From: Neoceratodus forsteri
Lineage: Eukaryota > Chordata > Ceratodontiformes > Ceratodontidae
Assembly: GCA_016271365.2 (NCBI GenBank)
Contig: CM057456.1
Coordinates: forward strand, 613,743,501-613,807,500
Direction of reading: 5' to 3'
Length of the DNA: 64,000 bases
The notes below the pieces were generated by a model, which was not told the DNA's origin, searched no databases, and saw only the letters and a program-made list of their open reading frames with translations. Positions within the stretch are counted from its first letter, which is position 1. Each line of letters opens with the position of its first letter. This document shows, piece after piece, positions 9,872 through 22,100 of the stretch. A program made the position numbers and the translations under genes.

Positions 9872-12628
9872 TCACCCGTCGGGAGAAGAGATGGGTTTCC
9901 GGTAGGCAGAGTAAATCACCCTATGCCGGGCAAGGGGTGACAACCGGGATAGGCGAAGCCATGCTGTCTGCCAAAGGCAGATCACTGTCCCTACCACTCT
10001 GGAAGCTACCTTATTGGCATCATAAGATGCCCTTGCTTGGTGCCTTGCCAGCTCCAGGCCCCGCGCAGAGAGGGTGATGGCTTGCCTGGTTTCCTCTGAA
10101 TCAGGCATCGAGGCTAGGAGTTGTCATAGCCTGGACCACAAGAACCTGTCATAGGCTGCAAAGTGGGCCTGATGTGCTGCAGTTGACAGGGAGATCCGTG
10201 CAGGGCAGAATACTCGTCTCCCCCAGAAGTCGAAGTCCACAGAGTCCAAATCTGGAGGGCAGTCACGGTAGGGGGTGCGAGGCCCTGAAGGGGTGTCCAG
10301 GGAGGTCAAACCTGAAGGGGGATGAGGCAGAGAGCCTGGAGACCCCGAAGGAGTGCAATTCCGCTGGTGTAAGTCCCTTGGGGCTGGAACAGTGGAGAAG
10401 GGACGAAGCCATAGCCGATGCGATGCTTCCTGAAAAGGAATCAGCCAGGTGGGAGCCACCAAGTGGACCACACTGAATTCACCCAAGAAGGCGCGCATCA
10501 CATGCTTGGGATTGCTGCTAGGTACGGGGGTCAGGTGGAGCTCGTCCAACATCCTCACAAGGAAGCGCTAACAGGAGGACAGATCAGACGCTGGGGATAT
10601 GTGGACTGAGGGTTCCTTTCCCTCAGTAGAGGGAGAAGAGGAGGAAGACGAGCTCCCCAGTTCAGGGACCAGCTGCATGGGGGCATGGTGAAACACTTGT
10701 TGGTCTAGGGCATGGAGGTAGGTGGGAAAAAATGCAGCCGATCCTCTGAATTGTTCCCAAGGAAGAGGCCCGCAAGGACCCGGAATACCTGGGACTACCA
10801 GGGATGGAGACAGAGGCTCGGAGGGCAGGCTCCTGGCAACAGGAGAACGGTCTCTGTCTGGGCAAGGAGGCCAACAGGAAACCCTTCGCAAGGAGGGAGA
10901 ACCCAAAGCCACTGCAGCTAACAGCCGTTCAACCAGGTCGGAACGGTCAGAGCTGTGCCCCAAAGAAGAAAACCCCCCATGAGGTGACCGGGACAGTGTG
11001 AGTCCAGAAGGACAGCCCTGACTTCAAAAGTAGAAGTCCCCCTTGTGGACTCCATCAGGGAAAGGTGATGACCTGCGCTACAGTTCCTACCAGGACCCGA
11101 CTGGGACCTAGGAAAGGCTCGCTCCGCCACACCTCTCCCTCTCAACCCTTCGGAGTCAGAGAGGGACCTCATCCTCTTAGCCACTAACCTAGGCAGCTGG
11201 CATCCCTGAGTAGACTCCGAGGAGTCCACCCAGGGAACCGCACCCTCCCCCTCCTGATGTGCCCTGGGCTGCACCAAACTTGGGCTGTCCAAACACATCA
11301 AGGAGGGGCGTACCTCAATTAAAGAAACAGCCTCACTAGTGACCTCAGACTGCTCAGCAGTAGCCACAGGGGCCACCGCTGGCTGGGCAAACCCCCTGAC
11401 CCTGAGGTCTACCAGTGACAGCTGAACTCCAGAAGGCGGGACAGTGGGGGCTGAAGTGCTGGAGACAGAAGAATCCAAAAATCCCGAAGAATCCGGAAGC
11501 CAGTCTGGATCAGATCCAGAATCCGCCTCCGAAGAGGTAGACTCCGAGGTCCGATGCCAGACCACCACACGGGCTCTTCCAGTTCCTGGGCCCTGAGGTC
11601 GGGCACCCTGAGATTCAAAGCCCCCAGCAGCAGCAGAGGACAGCACAGCCCTATGCCCGGCACCAACACTCTCCTCGATGCCACGAACAGCGCTGGAGTC
11701 AGGCGCGACCCCGAGCACAGCTCCACACTCCTCCCCGGTGCCGCTGAGTGCCAAATCCAAAGTGGCGCTGCGCTCAGCACCGACATCCACTCCGGCCCTA
11801 TGAGCGACACTGAAGGTAGACCCGGCGCTGAGCCCGACGCCTGCACACCACTCCTGAGCCGCGGGCGCCGCCAGGGACAAAGACAGTGCCAGCTCCCACC
11901 CCAGCATCGCCAAAGGTGCCGGGACCAGAACCAGGCCCAGAAAGCTCCAAACTACCAACCCCGACACCGCCAGAAGCCCTGACACTGCAAGCAGACTCAG
12001 GGGCGACAACTGTGCTGAGGACAGGCCCGACGCCAGCCACAGCATCACCCTCCGAGCCCACAGTGCCGTGAACGGCATCAGGACCGAAAGCGACACCGGG
12101 GGATGGCGACAGCCCGGTCCCGAGGGACCCGGAACGTGACACAGAGGGAGCCTCCGCTACCGAAGTAGCGACTGCCAGGACAGTACCTCAAGACTGACCC
12201 CCAAGAGGGTCAGCCTGGGCCTTCTGCACCGTGGAAGAAACCCCCACCGTGGCAAGGCTAGAAGAGGTGGAGGTTCCCTCCTCCGTGGGCCATATAGGAC
12301 CGGGAGGGGATCCGGAGGAAGGACCGAGAGTCCTGACCTTTGCTTGACGACTGCGAATCCATCCTCCGAAAGTCAGCGGCACACATCTGACTTTCCATGC
12401 ACGAATCTCAGTGACACGGCAGTCCATGGAGAAGCAGATATCACAGTTATCCATATCATGTCCGGGCCTGAGGTAGGAGAGGCAACGGTCATGCTGGTCC
12501 GTTACGGAGTAAAGGCGGCCACAGGGGCACTGACGCATGAGGGGGTGCCCCGCTTTCAACACCTTCTTGCCTCCTGGATGAGACATGACCAGACAAAAAA
12601 TTAAATAAAATACAGTACTCGATGCCAC
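9872..12628 (-). pseudogene. DIRS-B gag-like protein (ORF1), broken
   Basis: The N-terminus (12,628 downward) carries a cysteine/histidine module: C-P-C-x7-D-Q-H-x2-C-x2-Y-x4-H-x4-C-x2-C. It matches the module in the other DIRS copies except for one Cys replaced by Tyr. The middle (10,568-12,142) is low-complexity, rich in Ser, Gly, Pro and Val, and open in more than one frame. The C-terminal part (9,872-10,108) has LSARGLELARHQARASYDAN, matching the conserved helical end of DIRS gag (compare ARSASRHILRTTYDA in DIRS-E). Frameshifts break it. Its role would be packaging of the element's RNA. Confidence 0.7.
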
Positions 12629-12972
12629 TTTACAAAAAGGAAGGATCTTACCGCAGTCATAGAAGCGACGTCGAGCAGACGGTCAGAACCGAGGCAACAC
12701 TAACAACGACGGACTAGGCTGTAGAAATTTCTTCAGTTTTGCATGCAGGATCCTCACTCGAAGGCGGGAGAGAAAGAACTGGGGCTGGGGCAGAGTCGAC
12801 AATGGCTAACTGCCAACCCTCAAGCGCCACGTAGAATGTCGGTCTCGAGGGCGGTGCCAGCCCGACGTCAACTCCACTCATGGGAGAAAAAAAAAAGTCT
12901 CCCGCAGGGTCCTAGCTCTGGTGAGCTATACCCCAAGTAGTGATGAATGGTGAAGATTGACATAGATAAGAT

Positions 12973-15047
12973 CATTGGCCAGCTTGTGCTGAACATCTGC
13001 TGTGAAGGTGGAAAGTTTCAGCCAGGCCCTACGATGTATCACAATGGCCGCTGCCATGGCATAGGTGCAGGAGTCACTCATGTCTAAGGCCATTTGGAGC
13101 CAGTGTTTAACCAGTGCTTGACCCTGGTCTCTGACCAGCTTCAGCAACAACTGCTTGTCAGCAAGTAGATGAGGGCAGACATCATCCAGCACTCCCAACA
13201 AGGAGTGACCAAAGTGGGCCATCATCATAGCATAGCTCACCTGAATGAGACATAGAGGAGGTGGCATAGACCTTCTTGATCAAGTGGTCAAGCTTCTTCA
13301 ACTTTATCTGGGGACTTGTCCACATACCCTTAGTTTCTGGACTTCCAGAAAGCTGAGTCTGCGACCAGACTCTCAACTGAGAGATGGTCAGAGAACCCGG
13401 AAAGGGACCCAGTAGTATTAGCATGTACTTGCGGACCACATGGGTACAGGTTGCCGGGCAGAATACTGGATGCTGCCAAAGCTCCAGGGCTGGTCCTAAT
13501 GTGACCTCAGCCATGGGAAAGCAACCACTGGGAGTTCATCCCTATCAAGAATGTCTGTGAAAAGGTTCTTTGCCCTTTTCTAAACAGGCTCCAGAGGAAC
13601 AGATATGGACTCCAAAATGAGTCAGAGAAGAGCCCCGAATCGTACTGGCCTATGGTCGGTAGTCTGTTCCTCGAATGGCACACAGTTGAAAGTATGTGTC
13701 ATCGACGACAGCATGGATGAGCTCCAAGTTGTCTGAGGACTCTTCAAAAATGTCCCTAAACCATTTGCCATCATGGACCACCCAAAAGACATCCAACTGG
13801 GTGATTTCTACCGACAGCCAGCCTGGGAAGCCAGCTGCAGCAAGGAAGTCCTTCATCAGAGCCCCATCAGGGACTGCAGTGGAAGTGGTTATACCAACCA
13901 ACAAGGATGGTGAGACAGATGCTGGGGACATCAGTTGAGGATGCACTGGTGTGGGTATGACTGGCACCTGACAATCAACCACAGGTGTCAGGGGTAGAGC
14001 CTTACCCCGCCCTGCAATGGTACACTGCTGCCAGAGGAGTTCTTTGTAGTGTCTCCACATCCAACAGCAGAGCCTCTCCTCATCCAAGGAGGAGGAGCTC
14101 GAGGAACATCAATGGCAACACCTCCTGGTTGAGCAACAGCACATGCGGCGGTGCATCAACCAAGAGCTCAACCTCAACCGTCGACCCAAGGACAAGCCAC
14201 AGGGGGTTCTCATTATAGACCACATGCCAAGGTGCATGGAGAAGCACTGGCTTTGGTGGGATGAACACCAGTGGAGCTTGTTCCCAAGTGGAGCTGGTCG
14301 GGAACACTAACCGGTCCATATCCTCCTGCATGAGAACAGGGGCAAATGGGGTCCTGGAGGTTGAATCTTCATCAATCCCATCTAACAACTGGTCAACGGG
14401 ATTGAGAAAAATCTCAACTGCCTGATCGGCCACTGTTGAGGTTGACAAGCCTAATGGGGGCACCATGGTGTTTTTGACCTGGCCCTCGACCACAGAAAGC
14501 TCAACCAGAGGTCAAGCACTTGATGCAAGTCGAGAGTGGGGGAGTCGAGGGAGAGGGAGGATTGCAATCTCTCCTGGTCCCATGACTGGTGCCGGTGGCA
14601 CTTGTGCTTCTTACCACACTGGGCAGAGCTCTCCCCAAAGGCCTGGAGGGCCTGACACATCTTCTGGAATTCTCTTGTGAAGGACTCTCCAACACTGACC
14701 CCAGCCAGTAGTAGTGCCGAGGCCGATGAGGAGTCTGCCACAGCAGTAGCTGCCACCTCTTCCATGGCTTCAAGCTTGGCAGCAGACTCCACCGCAGCGG
14801 AGGCCTACTTGTGGCCTTTTGACCAAAGCTTCAGGTCTCTATTAGCCAACTGGCCGAGAAGAAGCCAAGCCATGTAATCCTCCAAAGAAGAAGAGAGCAC
14901 TACCAGGCACAGGCCACAGCCTGAAGCATTGTGTGCAGCCCCCATACAGTAGAGGCACGACACGTGTTGGTCTGTCCATGACATTTTCTGGTGGCATGTA
15001 ATGCAGAATTTGAAGCTGGAAGCTGGTTTCACTTCCTCATGTTCCAT
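12973..15047 (-). pseudogene. DIRS-A gag-like protein (ORF1), broken
   Basis: The start region at 15,047 gives MEHEEVKPASSFKFC and then the module C-x2-C-x7-D-x-H-x2-C-x2-C-x4-H-x4-C-x2-C at 14,907-15,005. The following ~1.8 kb is frameshifted between minus frames (14,451-14,792, 14,080-14,493, 13,650-14,087, 13,182-13,514, 12,926-13,267). The last piece, with LDMSDSCTYAMAAAIVIHRR, resembles the helical C-terminal part of the DIRS-C and DIRS-D gags. It is cut at 12,973 by DIRS-B. Confidence 0.75.
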
Positions 15048-15352
15048 CTTCCATCTATGAGGCTAGAGCCGAACTGATCACGAAGAGAAAGGGTCTAGAA
15101 ACTTCCAAAATGTCAAAGAAATAAAGCAGAAATTGCAAATGGCGCACCTGGTAGCCTACAACACGCAGAGCTGCAAAGGAGAAGACCAAACTCTTCCAGC
15201 AGAAAGGATAATCTGACTTCATGGGGTGGAGCCAAGGGATATACCTCCTGGGAGGTGGGAGAAGGAAAGGTTGAAGATGTTCCAGCAAATCAGCAATTTC
15301 CAATGGGACTGCCTACATGTGAATAGTGAACTATATCCATGCCCCTAGAAAC

Positions 15353-15560
15353 AAAAATTACTCACCTTAGTAATCTTGTTTCTTCCAATGTATTCTTCCA
15401 TATTCATAACTCTCTGCAGTTAGCCTGCTCAGTAGAACTGCCAGGAGAATAGAACTATATGCTAATAATGGAATCATTGGCACGTGACAATTATTCAAAC
15501 TGCTGCCCTCATCTGCTGCACATTCTATCAACGTCTCAGATTTCTAGGAAGCCCACAAGG
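15353..15560 (-). repeat. DIRS-C left terminal inverted repeat
   Basis: It pairs with 34,727-34,892. The tip contains ATTACT-CACCTT-AGTAAT at 15,357-15,374, a perfect 6-bp inverted repeat around a 6-bp spacer. Shared blocks farther in include CAAACTGCTGCCCTCATCTG. Confidence 0.88.
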
Positions 15561-15815
15561 CAACCTATTTAAATATATTCAAGCTTAAATGCTGCTTGAT
15601 ACAGCATAACTATACTCCATGGCTATATACTAAAGCTGATACTAACGATTATGGTATCAGTCCTACCTCAAAAATGACCTGAATCACCTGGGAAAAAGAA
15701 AGGTAAGATAAAACCCCACAGGATTAAAGGTAAGTGTGCTTGTGTTTGTCACTGCCAGGTAAGAAGACCATTCAGAGGCCCTGGTTTTGGAAGGGGAGGT
15801 AGGGAGGGAGCGTTA

Positions 15816-15915
15816 TGAATATGGAAGAATACAGTGGAAGAAAGAAGATTACTAAGGTGAGTAATTTTTTCTTCTAACCCCATGTATTCTTCTCATATTC
15901 ATAACTCTCTGCAGA
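15816..15915 (-). repeat. DIRS-C internal complementary region
   Basis: Up to about 15,870 the sequence is the reverse complement of the left tip, including ATTACT-AAGGTG-AGTAAT at 15,848-15,865. From 15,871 it is the reverse complement of the right tip (TTCTAACCCCATGTATTCTT against the end at 34,892). This is the DIRS circle-joint signature. Confidence 0.88.
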
Positions 15916-15950
15916 CTTCGAAGCAGTACCTTTGGAGGTGGGCAGAGAAC

Positions 15951-16548
15951 CTACTTAGGAAAGAGGCTCTGCAGGACTGCTGTGCCAAACCTGGCATCAC
16001 TTTTGGACTGCAAGTCAAAACTATAATGTTTAGTAAAGGTGTGTATTGGTCTCCAGGTAGCTGCTTTACAGATCTCCACTAAAGGGCTAGCTCTAAAAGC
16101 TGCTGGAGGCAGCTGTGCCCCTAGTAGAGTGGGCCCTGAGGCCTTCTGGGGCCTGTTTTCCATATTTTGTGTAACAAAACTGAATGCACTTAACTATCCA
16201 GTGAGAGACTGATCTCTTGGAAGCTGGGGTGCCCTTTCCCACATCCCCATAAGTGAGAAAAAGTTGTTGTTTATCACCTCTGTGATCCTTGGTGTGGGTC
16301 AAATAATAACTCAATGCCCTTTTTACATCTAGACTATGAAGTCTGCGCTCTCCTGAACTGGCATGTTCTGTGAAGAAGACTGGCAGTGTCATGGACTGAT
16401 TTAAGTGGAAATCAGAAACCACCTTAAGAAGAAACCTCCTATTAGTCTGAAGTACTGCTTTATCAATATGAAAGGATAAATAACCATTTTCCACACATAA
16501 TGCTTGCAATTCACTTATTCTCCTAGCAAAAGTGATTTCCACCAAAAA
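15951..16548 (-). pseudogene. DIRS-C tyrosine recombinase, C-terminal part
   Basis: This starts at the DIRS-E junction with VEITFARRISELQALCVENG, which holds the first catalytic Arg (ARR). It continues to SHWIVKCIQFCYTKYG and LRAHSTRGTAASS, with the catalytic His-x-x-Arg intact. After a frameshift near 16,160 it ends with TWRPIHTFTKHYSFDLQSKS, which includes the nucleophilic Tyr, and VLQSLFPK. The N-terminal part is at 29,825-30,595. All catalytic positions are present, so decay came from the frameshift and the DIRS-E insertion rather than from active-site loss. Confidence 0.88.
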
Positions 16549-16559
16549 GTACAGTTACG
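16549..16559 (+). repeat. Left target-site duplication of the L1
   Basis: GTACAGTTACG here is repeated exactly at 23,538-23,548, directly after the L1 A tail. Confidence 0.9.
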
Positions 16560-16704
16560 AGGACTTCCGGTGACGTAGCTGGCGGGAATGGTGGCTTAGT
16601 TTCCCGCACCGGTAACCAACATTTGCTTTTTGAGAGAATCCGACATCTACTGATCGCATCCTATATCTAAAAGATCCAGATAAAGAGGCACGAAGGGATC
16701 GGGA

Positions 16705-17566
16705 ATGGACCGAACAAAAAGAAAAGGTTCCCCAGTGCAAAAAATGGCTATGATAAGCGCAACAAGCAGACAATCAGCAGGCCTCAGCCCGGCACCCTCA
16801 CGCTCATCCGTGCTCTCCGTGTCAGGAGCGGAAGACTGGGGCTCGGACTCCGGCTCAACAAATACGAGGGCAGAATCAAGGAAGATAATTAACTTACTGC
16901 ATAAAATTAATGCCAAAGTAACAGACATCCAAAAGGACTTTAAAAAGTTAGAGTCCAGGACTACGGCAGTTGAACAGCAGGTAGAGGGGCTGCAGGCTGA
17001 ACATATGGCGTTTGGCAGATCTCTGGCATTTTTGTATGGAAGAGAGAAAGCATTGTCTGCCAAAGCTGAAGATGCTGAGGCTCGCTCTAGACGCAATAAT
17101 ATCCGAGTTGTGGGAATCCCAGAAGGAGCGGAGCAGGCAGATATGATCTCCTTCATGGACTGCTGGCTGAAAACAGAGTTACAGATTGAGGAAGAAACTC
17201 AATTAGAGATTGAGAGGGCGTACAGAACCCTAGCCCCCAAGCCTAAGCAAGGAGCCCCCCCAAGAGCTATTCTAGTTAAATTTCTCAGGTACACTATGAA
17301 AGAAAAGGTCCTGCGTCTGGCTTGGGGTAAGAAGGACCTCAATTTTGACGGAATAAAAGTGAAGGGGATTGTGACTTCCCCTCGCCCAGCGCCGGAGAAA
17401 AGTGCTGGGGTCGAAACAACTTAGAGAGAAAGGCTTTAAGGCCCAACTGCGGTACCCAGCCAGATTGTGGGTAGACCTACCGGAGGGACAAAAAACATTT
17501 GATACACTCCTCCAGGCCAAGGACTTTCTACGCTCAAATGAGATCCAGATTCCAGACATGAAATAA
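16705..17566 (+). pseudogene. L1 ORF1 protein (coiled coil, RRM, C-terminal domain), one frameshift
   Basis: The frame from 16,705 has a Ser-rich N-terminus and a heptad-like region (residues ~50-100, KINAKVTDIQKDFKKLESRT). An RRM follows with RRNNIRVVGIPEGAE and LEIERAYRT (residues ~130-175), then AILVKFLRYTMKEKVLRLAW. It stops at 17,424 after a frameshift near 17,400. The C-terminal domain continues in another frame (LREKGFKAQLRYPARLWVDL) to TAA at 17,564-17,566. The trimeric RNA-binding chaperone fold is that of L1/Tx1-type ORF1. A single indel appears to be the main lesion. Confidence 0.9.
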
Positions 17567-19123
17567 GAAATAGCAGAAAAGGAGATTGAGAGATTGTTAT
17601 GGTCCACAGTACCAGGATCAAAGAACAGTACCCGGGCTTACCGGAGAGCAGACACTGTATTGCCTTTGCACGCGGACCTCGCCAGATGGATTACCAGACA
17701 GAAATCATCAACATGAAGGGAGCAAACTGGAGCCGATTGACATTGTTCAATATTTCAACTTGGTGTAGCTTGGGGTTGTAATTCCTGAATACCCCCAATA
17801 TGTTTCAGAAATTAGCTCCCAGATCGGATGTCGAATAGCTGAAGCTGCTCCACTTACTTGTTTATTGGGGTCGCTAGACGACGTAATATATGCACGCTCC
17901 ACTTATTACAAATTTAAAACCCTTTGTGGGTGTGGGATAAGGATGCTAGCTGGGCTTTTGGGAGGGGTGGGTCCGTTAGGTCTACATTTGATTGCCCTTT
18001 TCCTTTTGAGTTTGGGATCTGATTTTTTACCCTGGCATTTTTTTGGAATCCTTCAGGTTCTCCCCTAGAAGGGTCAAGTTTGGCAAATAGATCAGTACTT
18101 TAATGGCGGACCGAAGGGGAATTTTTTCTCTTGTCCCGCTTGGGAAGACGGATCTGGTTTGTAGTCGGATCATTTCGTGTCCGAGGAGGATTGAGTTCCC
18201 CTGTGGGACATAGGCCCTCCATATTTCTCGGCTCAGTTCCCGTTTTCCCAGCAGGATCAGTACAGAATCGGGGCATGTTTTCCTCTGGATCTGAGGAGAA
18301 ATCTCCGAATAGACAGGCGAACTTCCCCCGAGATGGGCGAGGTGGGGTTTGCTTAGGGAACTGCCAAAATACACTGACTCTCTTTATTTGAGTCATAAAA
18401 TAAGACTGAGGGGTTATGGCCAGAGGATATAATCGTATTCTCCCCTTGGCTCCCATCGAAGACAAAGGGATGAGGGGAGTCAGGAAGGGAACATATGGGA
18501 CTCTTGAGCCGCGGGGTTTGGCCCCCTTCTTTTTATTCTCCTCTCCTCTTCCCCACCTACCAAATTTTGGTCACAATGGGTTCTCCTCTCATGGAAATAT
18601 TATTTGTCTCTTAAAAATGTTGGTACCTTGAGGGGTAAGCTAGATATCTCTACCCCTTCCGGAAAGATCTACACTTAGGATCCACTGAGGGCGCAGGCGG
18701 GTAATACCCCAAGACTCCGGGGCTATTTCCAGCCCTTTCACTCCTGACGGAGTGTTGTTCCCTCTAGGGGGGTTGGCTTACCAGCACCCCCTTAATTCTT
18801 GCTGGGCACCTGCTAAGCTGTCGAAGGACGGCTTGGATGGGAGCCATGACTAATAATACCAGTTCTGGCATAGACCTGTTGTCAATGCCACTCTGCACTG
18901 GAGACCTGTTGTTTACTCTCCATGGCGGGATACCCCAGAGTTTTGGACCAAGTATTGGTCTATAAAGTTTTGCCTATTACTTTGTTATTTTCCTTTCCTT
19001 CTTCTATTACTCTCTCTTTTTCTCTGTTTTGGGGAGGACGCCTTAGGACACTAATCAGTGTCATATACATACAAGTAGAAATAAGATGCTTATAAATTGT
19101 TACTGTTGTTGTAGATTAATAAT
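17567..19123 (+). other. L1 inter-ORF region, no gene seen
   Basis: About 1.55 kb separates ORF1 from ORF2, much longer than the usual L1 spacer. Only short frames occur, with no domain I recognise, and no target duplication betrays an insertion. It could be an extended ORF1 3' segment, a family-specific spacer or an undetected older insertion. Confidence 0.5.
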
Positions 19124-22100
19124 ATGTCTGGTATGATAATATGCTCTTTAAATGTTAAGGGCATTAATAATGTCATTAAGAGAGCTAAAGTATTAACTGA
19201 ATTTAAAAGAGAAAAATGTGATATTGCTTGCTTGTAAGAGACCAGGTTAACTAAGGGAGAGCATATGAAACTGCGAAGGGACTGGGTGGGGTCAGTGTAC
19301 TCGGATAAGCACCCTCACTCTAAAAAAGGAGGAGTGGCCATATTATTCCGCAGAGGTCTCCCATTCCAAGTTCACTCAGTAAACAACTCAGGTACGGGCC
19401 ATCAGTTGATTGTCACTGGGAATTACAAGGGCCAAACCTTACATTTAGTTGGGGTCTACGCTCCTACTCCACCCTCTGGTGAGTTCTTACGATCCCTATT
19501 TAGTGCGATTGCAAAGTTACCACCGGGACAAATCATTTTGATGGGGGACTGGAACTGTGTAGAGGATGTCAACTTAGACAGGAGCTCTACCAAAGCTCCT
19601 AACTCTAAATCATGCTCCAAGTTGCTTCGTAACTTGCTTACAGAAACTGGGTTAACAGACCCCTGGAGACAATTTAATCCCTCAGTTAAGAACTTTACCT
19701 TTTACTCACAGGCCTCAAAAATGTATTCCAGGCTGGACAGATTTTACACACACAGACAGGACCTACATACTTTTAAGGATATATTCATCCTCCCGATTAC
19801 GATTTCAGATCACGCCATGATTAAGGCCAAGCTCCACTGGGGAATGTCGAGGGGGAGGGGCATATGGAGGTTCGATCCGGGACTTCTTAATGATAAACAG
19901 TATGTAGATTCTACTAAAAAAGTAATTCAGTGTTATTTAGCTGAGAATACGGAGGCTCTTTCTAAACCTAAATATATTTGGGATGCTCTTAAAGCAGTGG
20001 TGAGAGGTCATACAATTTCCTATTCCTCTTATAAGTATAGGCAATATCAAGCCCGTGTTAGCGAGGTGCTCAAAGAAATTGCCACCCTCGAAACATTACA
20101 TAAACGCATAGGTTCCAAATCTACTCTAAGAAATTATTAGAGTCCAGGAATACTTATAATGATTTGTTACAGAAACGGGTGGAAAATTCTCTTAGATATA
20201 TAGGCAAAGATATTATGAGAGGGAGAGGCGTGGTAAATTACTTGCCTTAAGGCTTGAAACAGGCGCTGATAGACATGTAGCTAAGGTTAGTAGGGACCCT
20301 GAAATTCCCTATAAGAGTCTCCGGGAGAGATCACCCAAGAATTTGCAGAATTTTATAAACAACTTTATTCGAAGGATGAAGCATAGGAACATAAGGAGAA
20401 AATCAAAATTTTACTAGGGTTGGAAATGCCGATCTTGTCGGAAACCCAAAGAGAGGCACTCGAGGCCCCCTTTACGGTAGAGGAGATTAGGGCGGCCATT
20501 AAAACCTTGAGATCGGGTAAGACCCCTGGTCCTGATGGATTCACCTCGGAATTCTATAAAGGATTTGCTGACCTTTTATCCCCGCTCCTCGTCAGAATCT
20601 GCAATGTGGCGCAGGAACCAGAATCCCTACTGGATTTGTGGGGTGAAGCCTTGATTTCAGTTTTACCCAAACCTGACAAAGACCACTCGTCTTGTGCTGG
20701 ATATAGGCCCATTTCACTGCTCAACCAAGATGCCAAAATATTTACTAAGATAATCGATGTAAGATTACAAAAAGCGATCCCATTTCTGGTTCACCCAGAC
20801 CAGACTGGGTTTACACCCGACAGACACATACAAGATAATATTAGGTTATTACTAAATGTGATTGCCTCAGCTCAACACCCACTAAATTCCGCACTTTCAG
20901 CCGTATTAGCGTTGGATGCTGAAAAAGCGTTCGATCGCTTAAATTGGCAATATCTTGACTTGGTATTGGGAGGCTTTGGGTTTGGAGATAAATTTTGTAA
21001 ATGGATATCCAATGTATATTCCAGGCCCAGAGCCAAGGTCGGAGTGAATGGGATGATCTCCAACCAATTTGACATACAGAGGGGTACCAGGCAGGGTTGC
21101 CCTCTCTCCCCTCTCCTATTTGCCCTGAGTTTAGAACCTTTGGCTCTGTTTATTAGACAATCTGATCTTTTGCAGGTCTCAGGTTAGAGATGTGAAGTCA
21201 AGATTTCATTATATGGATGATATTCTGTTATATGTTTCAGACCCAGTAATAGCAGTTCCCAGAATTCTTACCTTTCTCAAAGAGTTTGGATCTTTTTCAG
21301 GTTATAAATTAATCCAGATAAATCTGAGCTGTTCCTCTGGGGGCATTAGGGCCATCCTTACCTGAGATACAACAGGTCAAATGGTGCAGATCTGGATTTA
21401 GATACCTAGGGGTTTGGATTCCTAAGGATTTTCAAACCCTATATTCTACAAATCACTTGAAAATACTCCAAGAGATTAGAGAGGACTGTAACAGATGGCG
21501 AGAGCTCCCCCTTTCACTTTCCGGGAGAAGGGAAACAATACGTATGAATATTCTTCCACGTTTACTGTTTATTTTGAATGCCATCCCATATAAGCCCCCG
21601 AGAAACTTTTGGTATGACTTAAGATCCACTCTTTCCAAATTTCTGTGGCTAGGAAAGAAACCACGGGTGAGATGGAGGACCATGGTGGCTCCTAGGCTGA
21701 GCGGTGGCTTCGGGATACCCGATATCCAGAAATATTTCTGGGCCTCCCAGTTACAGACCTTGGTAGCTCTAGACCGTGTTCCTCCACCAAAATGGGCCCA
21801 GATTGAGGAAGTCGATCTTCCTTTGGGAAAAGCCAGGGACTTAATAAATCTAGACCACCCTAGACTGAGACTGCTAGAGTTTAGGAACCCCCTTACGAGG
21901 GTGCTTCCCCAAGTTTGGAGGGATATTCACCTTAAGTTAGGTATAAATTTAAAGCTTAACCTAAATATGACCATATTAAGTTGTTTAGATTTTGGACCAC
22001 GTAAGTGGGACCTGGGTTTTCAACATTGGGCAAGGATGGGCCTTTCAATTTAGGTCAACTCTTTGAGCAAAACACAATTAAATCCTTTCAGCAATTAAGT

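Larger units (their letters stand above)
9052..12972 (-). mobile_element. DIRS-B: gag-only, internally deleted DIRS retrotransposon inside DIRS-A
   Basis: The left tip (9,052-9,155) and right tip (12,888-12,972) are inverted repeats sharing CTTGGGGTATAGCTCACCAG. An ICR at 9,582-9,680 reads as reverse complement of the left tip up to 9,639, then reverse complement of the right tip from 9,640. Between them the minus strand encodes only a gag-like protein (9,872-12,628), and no RT, RNase H or recombinase is recognisable. The 3.9-kb length against 5.7 kb for DIRS-D fits loss of the pol and recombinase genes. It splits the DIRS-A gag-RT region with no obvious target-site duplication, as expected for recombinase-mediated insertion. 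Confidence 0.85.
1088..15351 (-). mobile_element. DIRS-A: DIRS-type tyrosine-recombinase retrotransposon, degenerate and interrupted
   Basis: Read on the minus strand, the element has a right (5') terminal inverted repeat ending at 15,351, a gag-like region, a reverse-transcriptase remnant, a tyrosine recombinase, an internal complementary region (ICR) at about 6,572-6,665 and a left (3') terminus at 1,088-1,138. Sequence from 6,396 onward is the reverse complement of 15,230-15,315, so it continues the left inverted repeat that starts at 1,088. The break between 1,138 and 6,396 is a LINE insertion. Further insertions are an L2 tail (8,415-8,766) and DIRS-B (9,052-12,972). RNase H and the catalytic end of the RT are missing between about 7,730 and 7,790. 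All reading frames carry stops and frameshifts. The left end differs from its ICR copy by roughly a quarter of bases, so assigning 1,088-1,138 to this element rather than to a relative is probable, not certain. Confidence 0.72.

Noticed and set aside
10568..12142. Several long overlapping frames on both strands (up to 392 residues).
   Set aside because: This is GC-rich, low-complexity gag DNA of DIRS-B that is open by composition. Only the minus-strand gag ends show conserved sequence.
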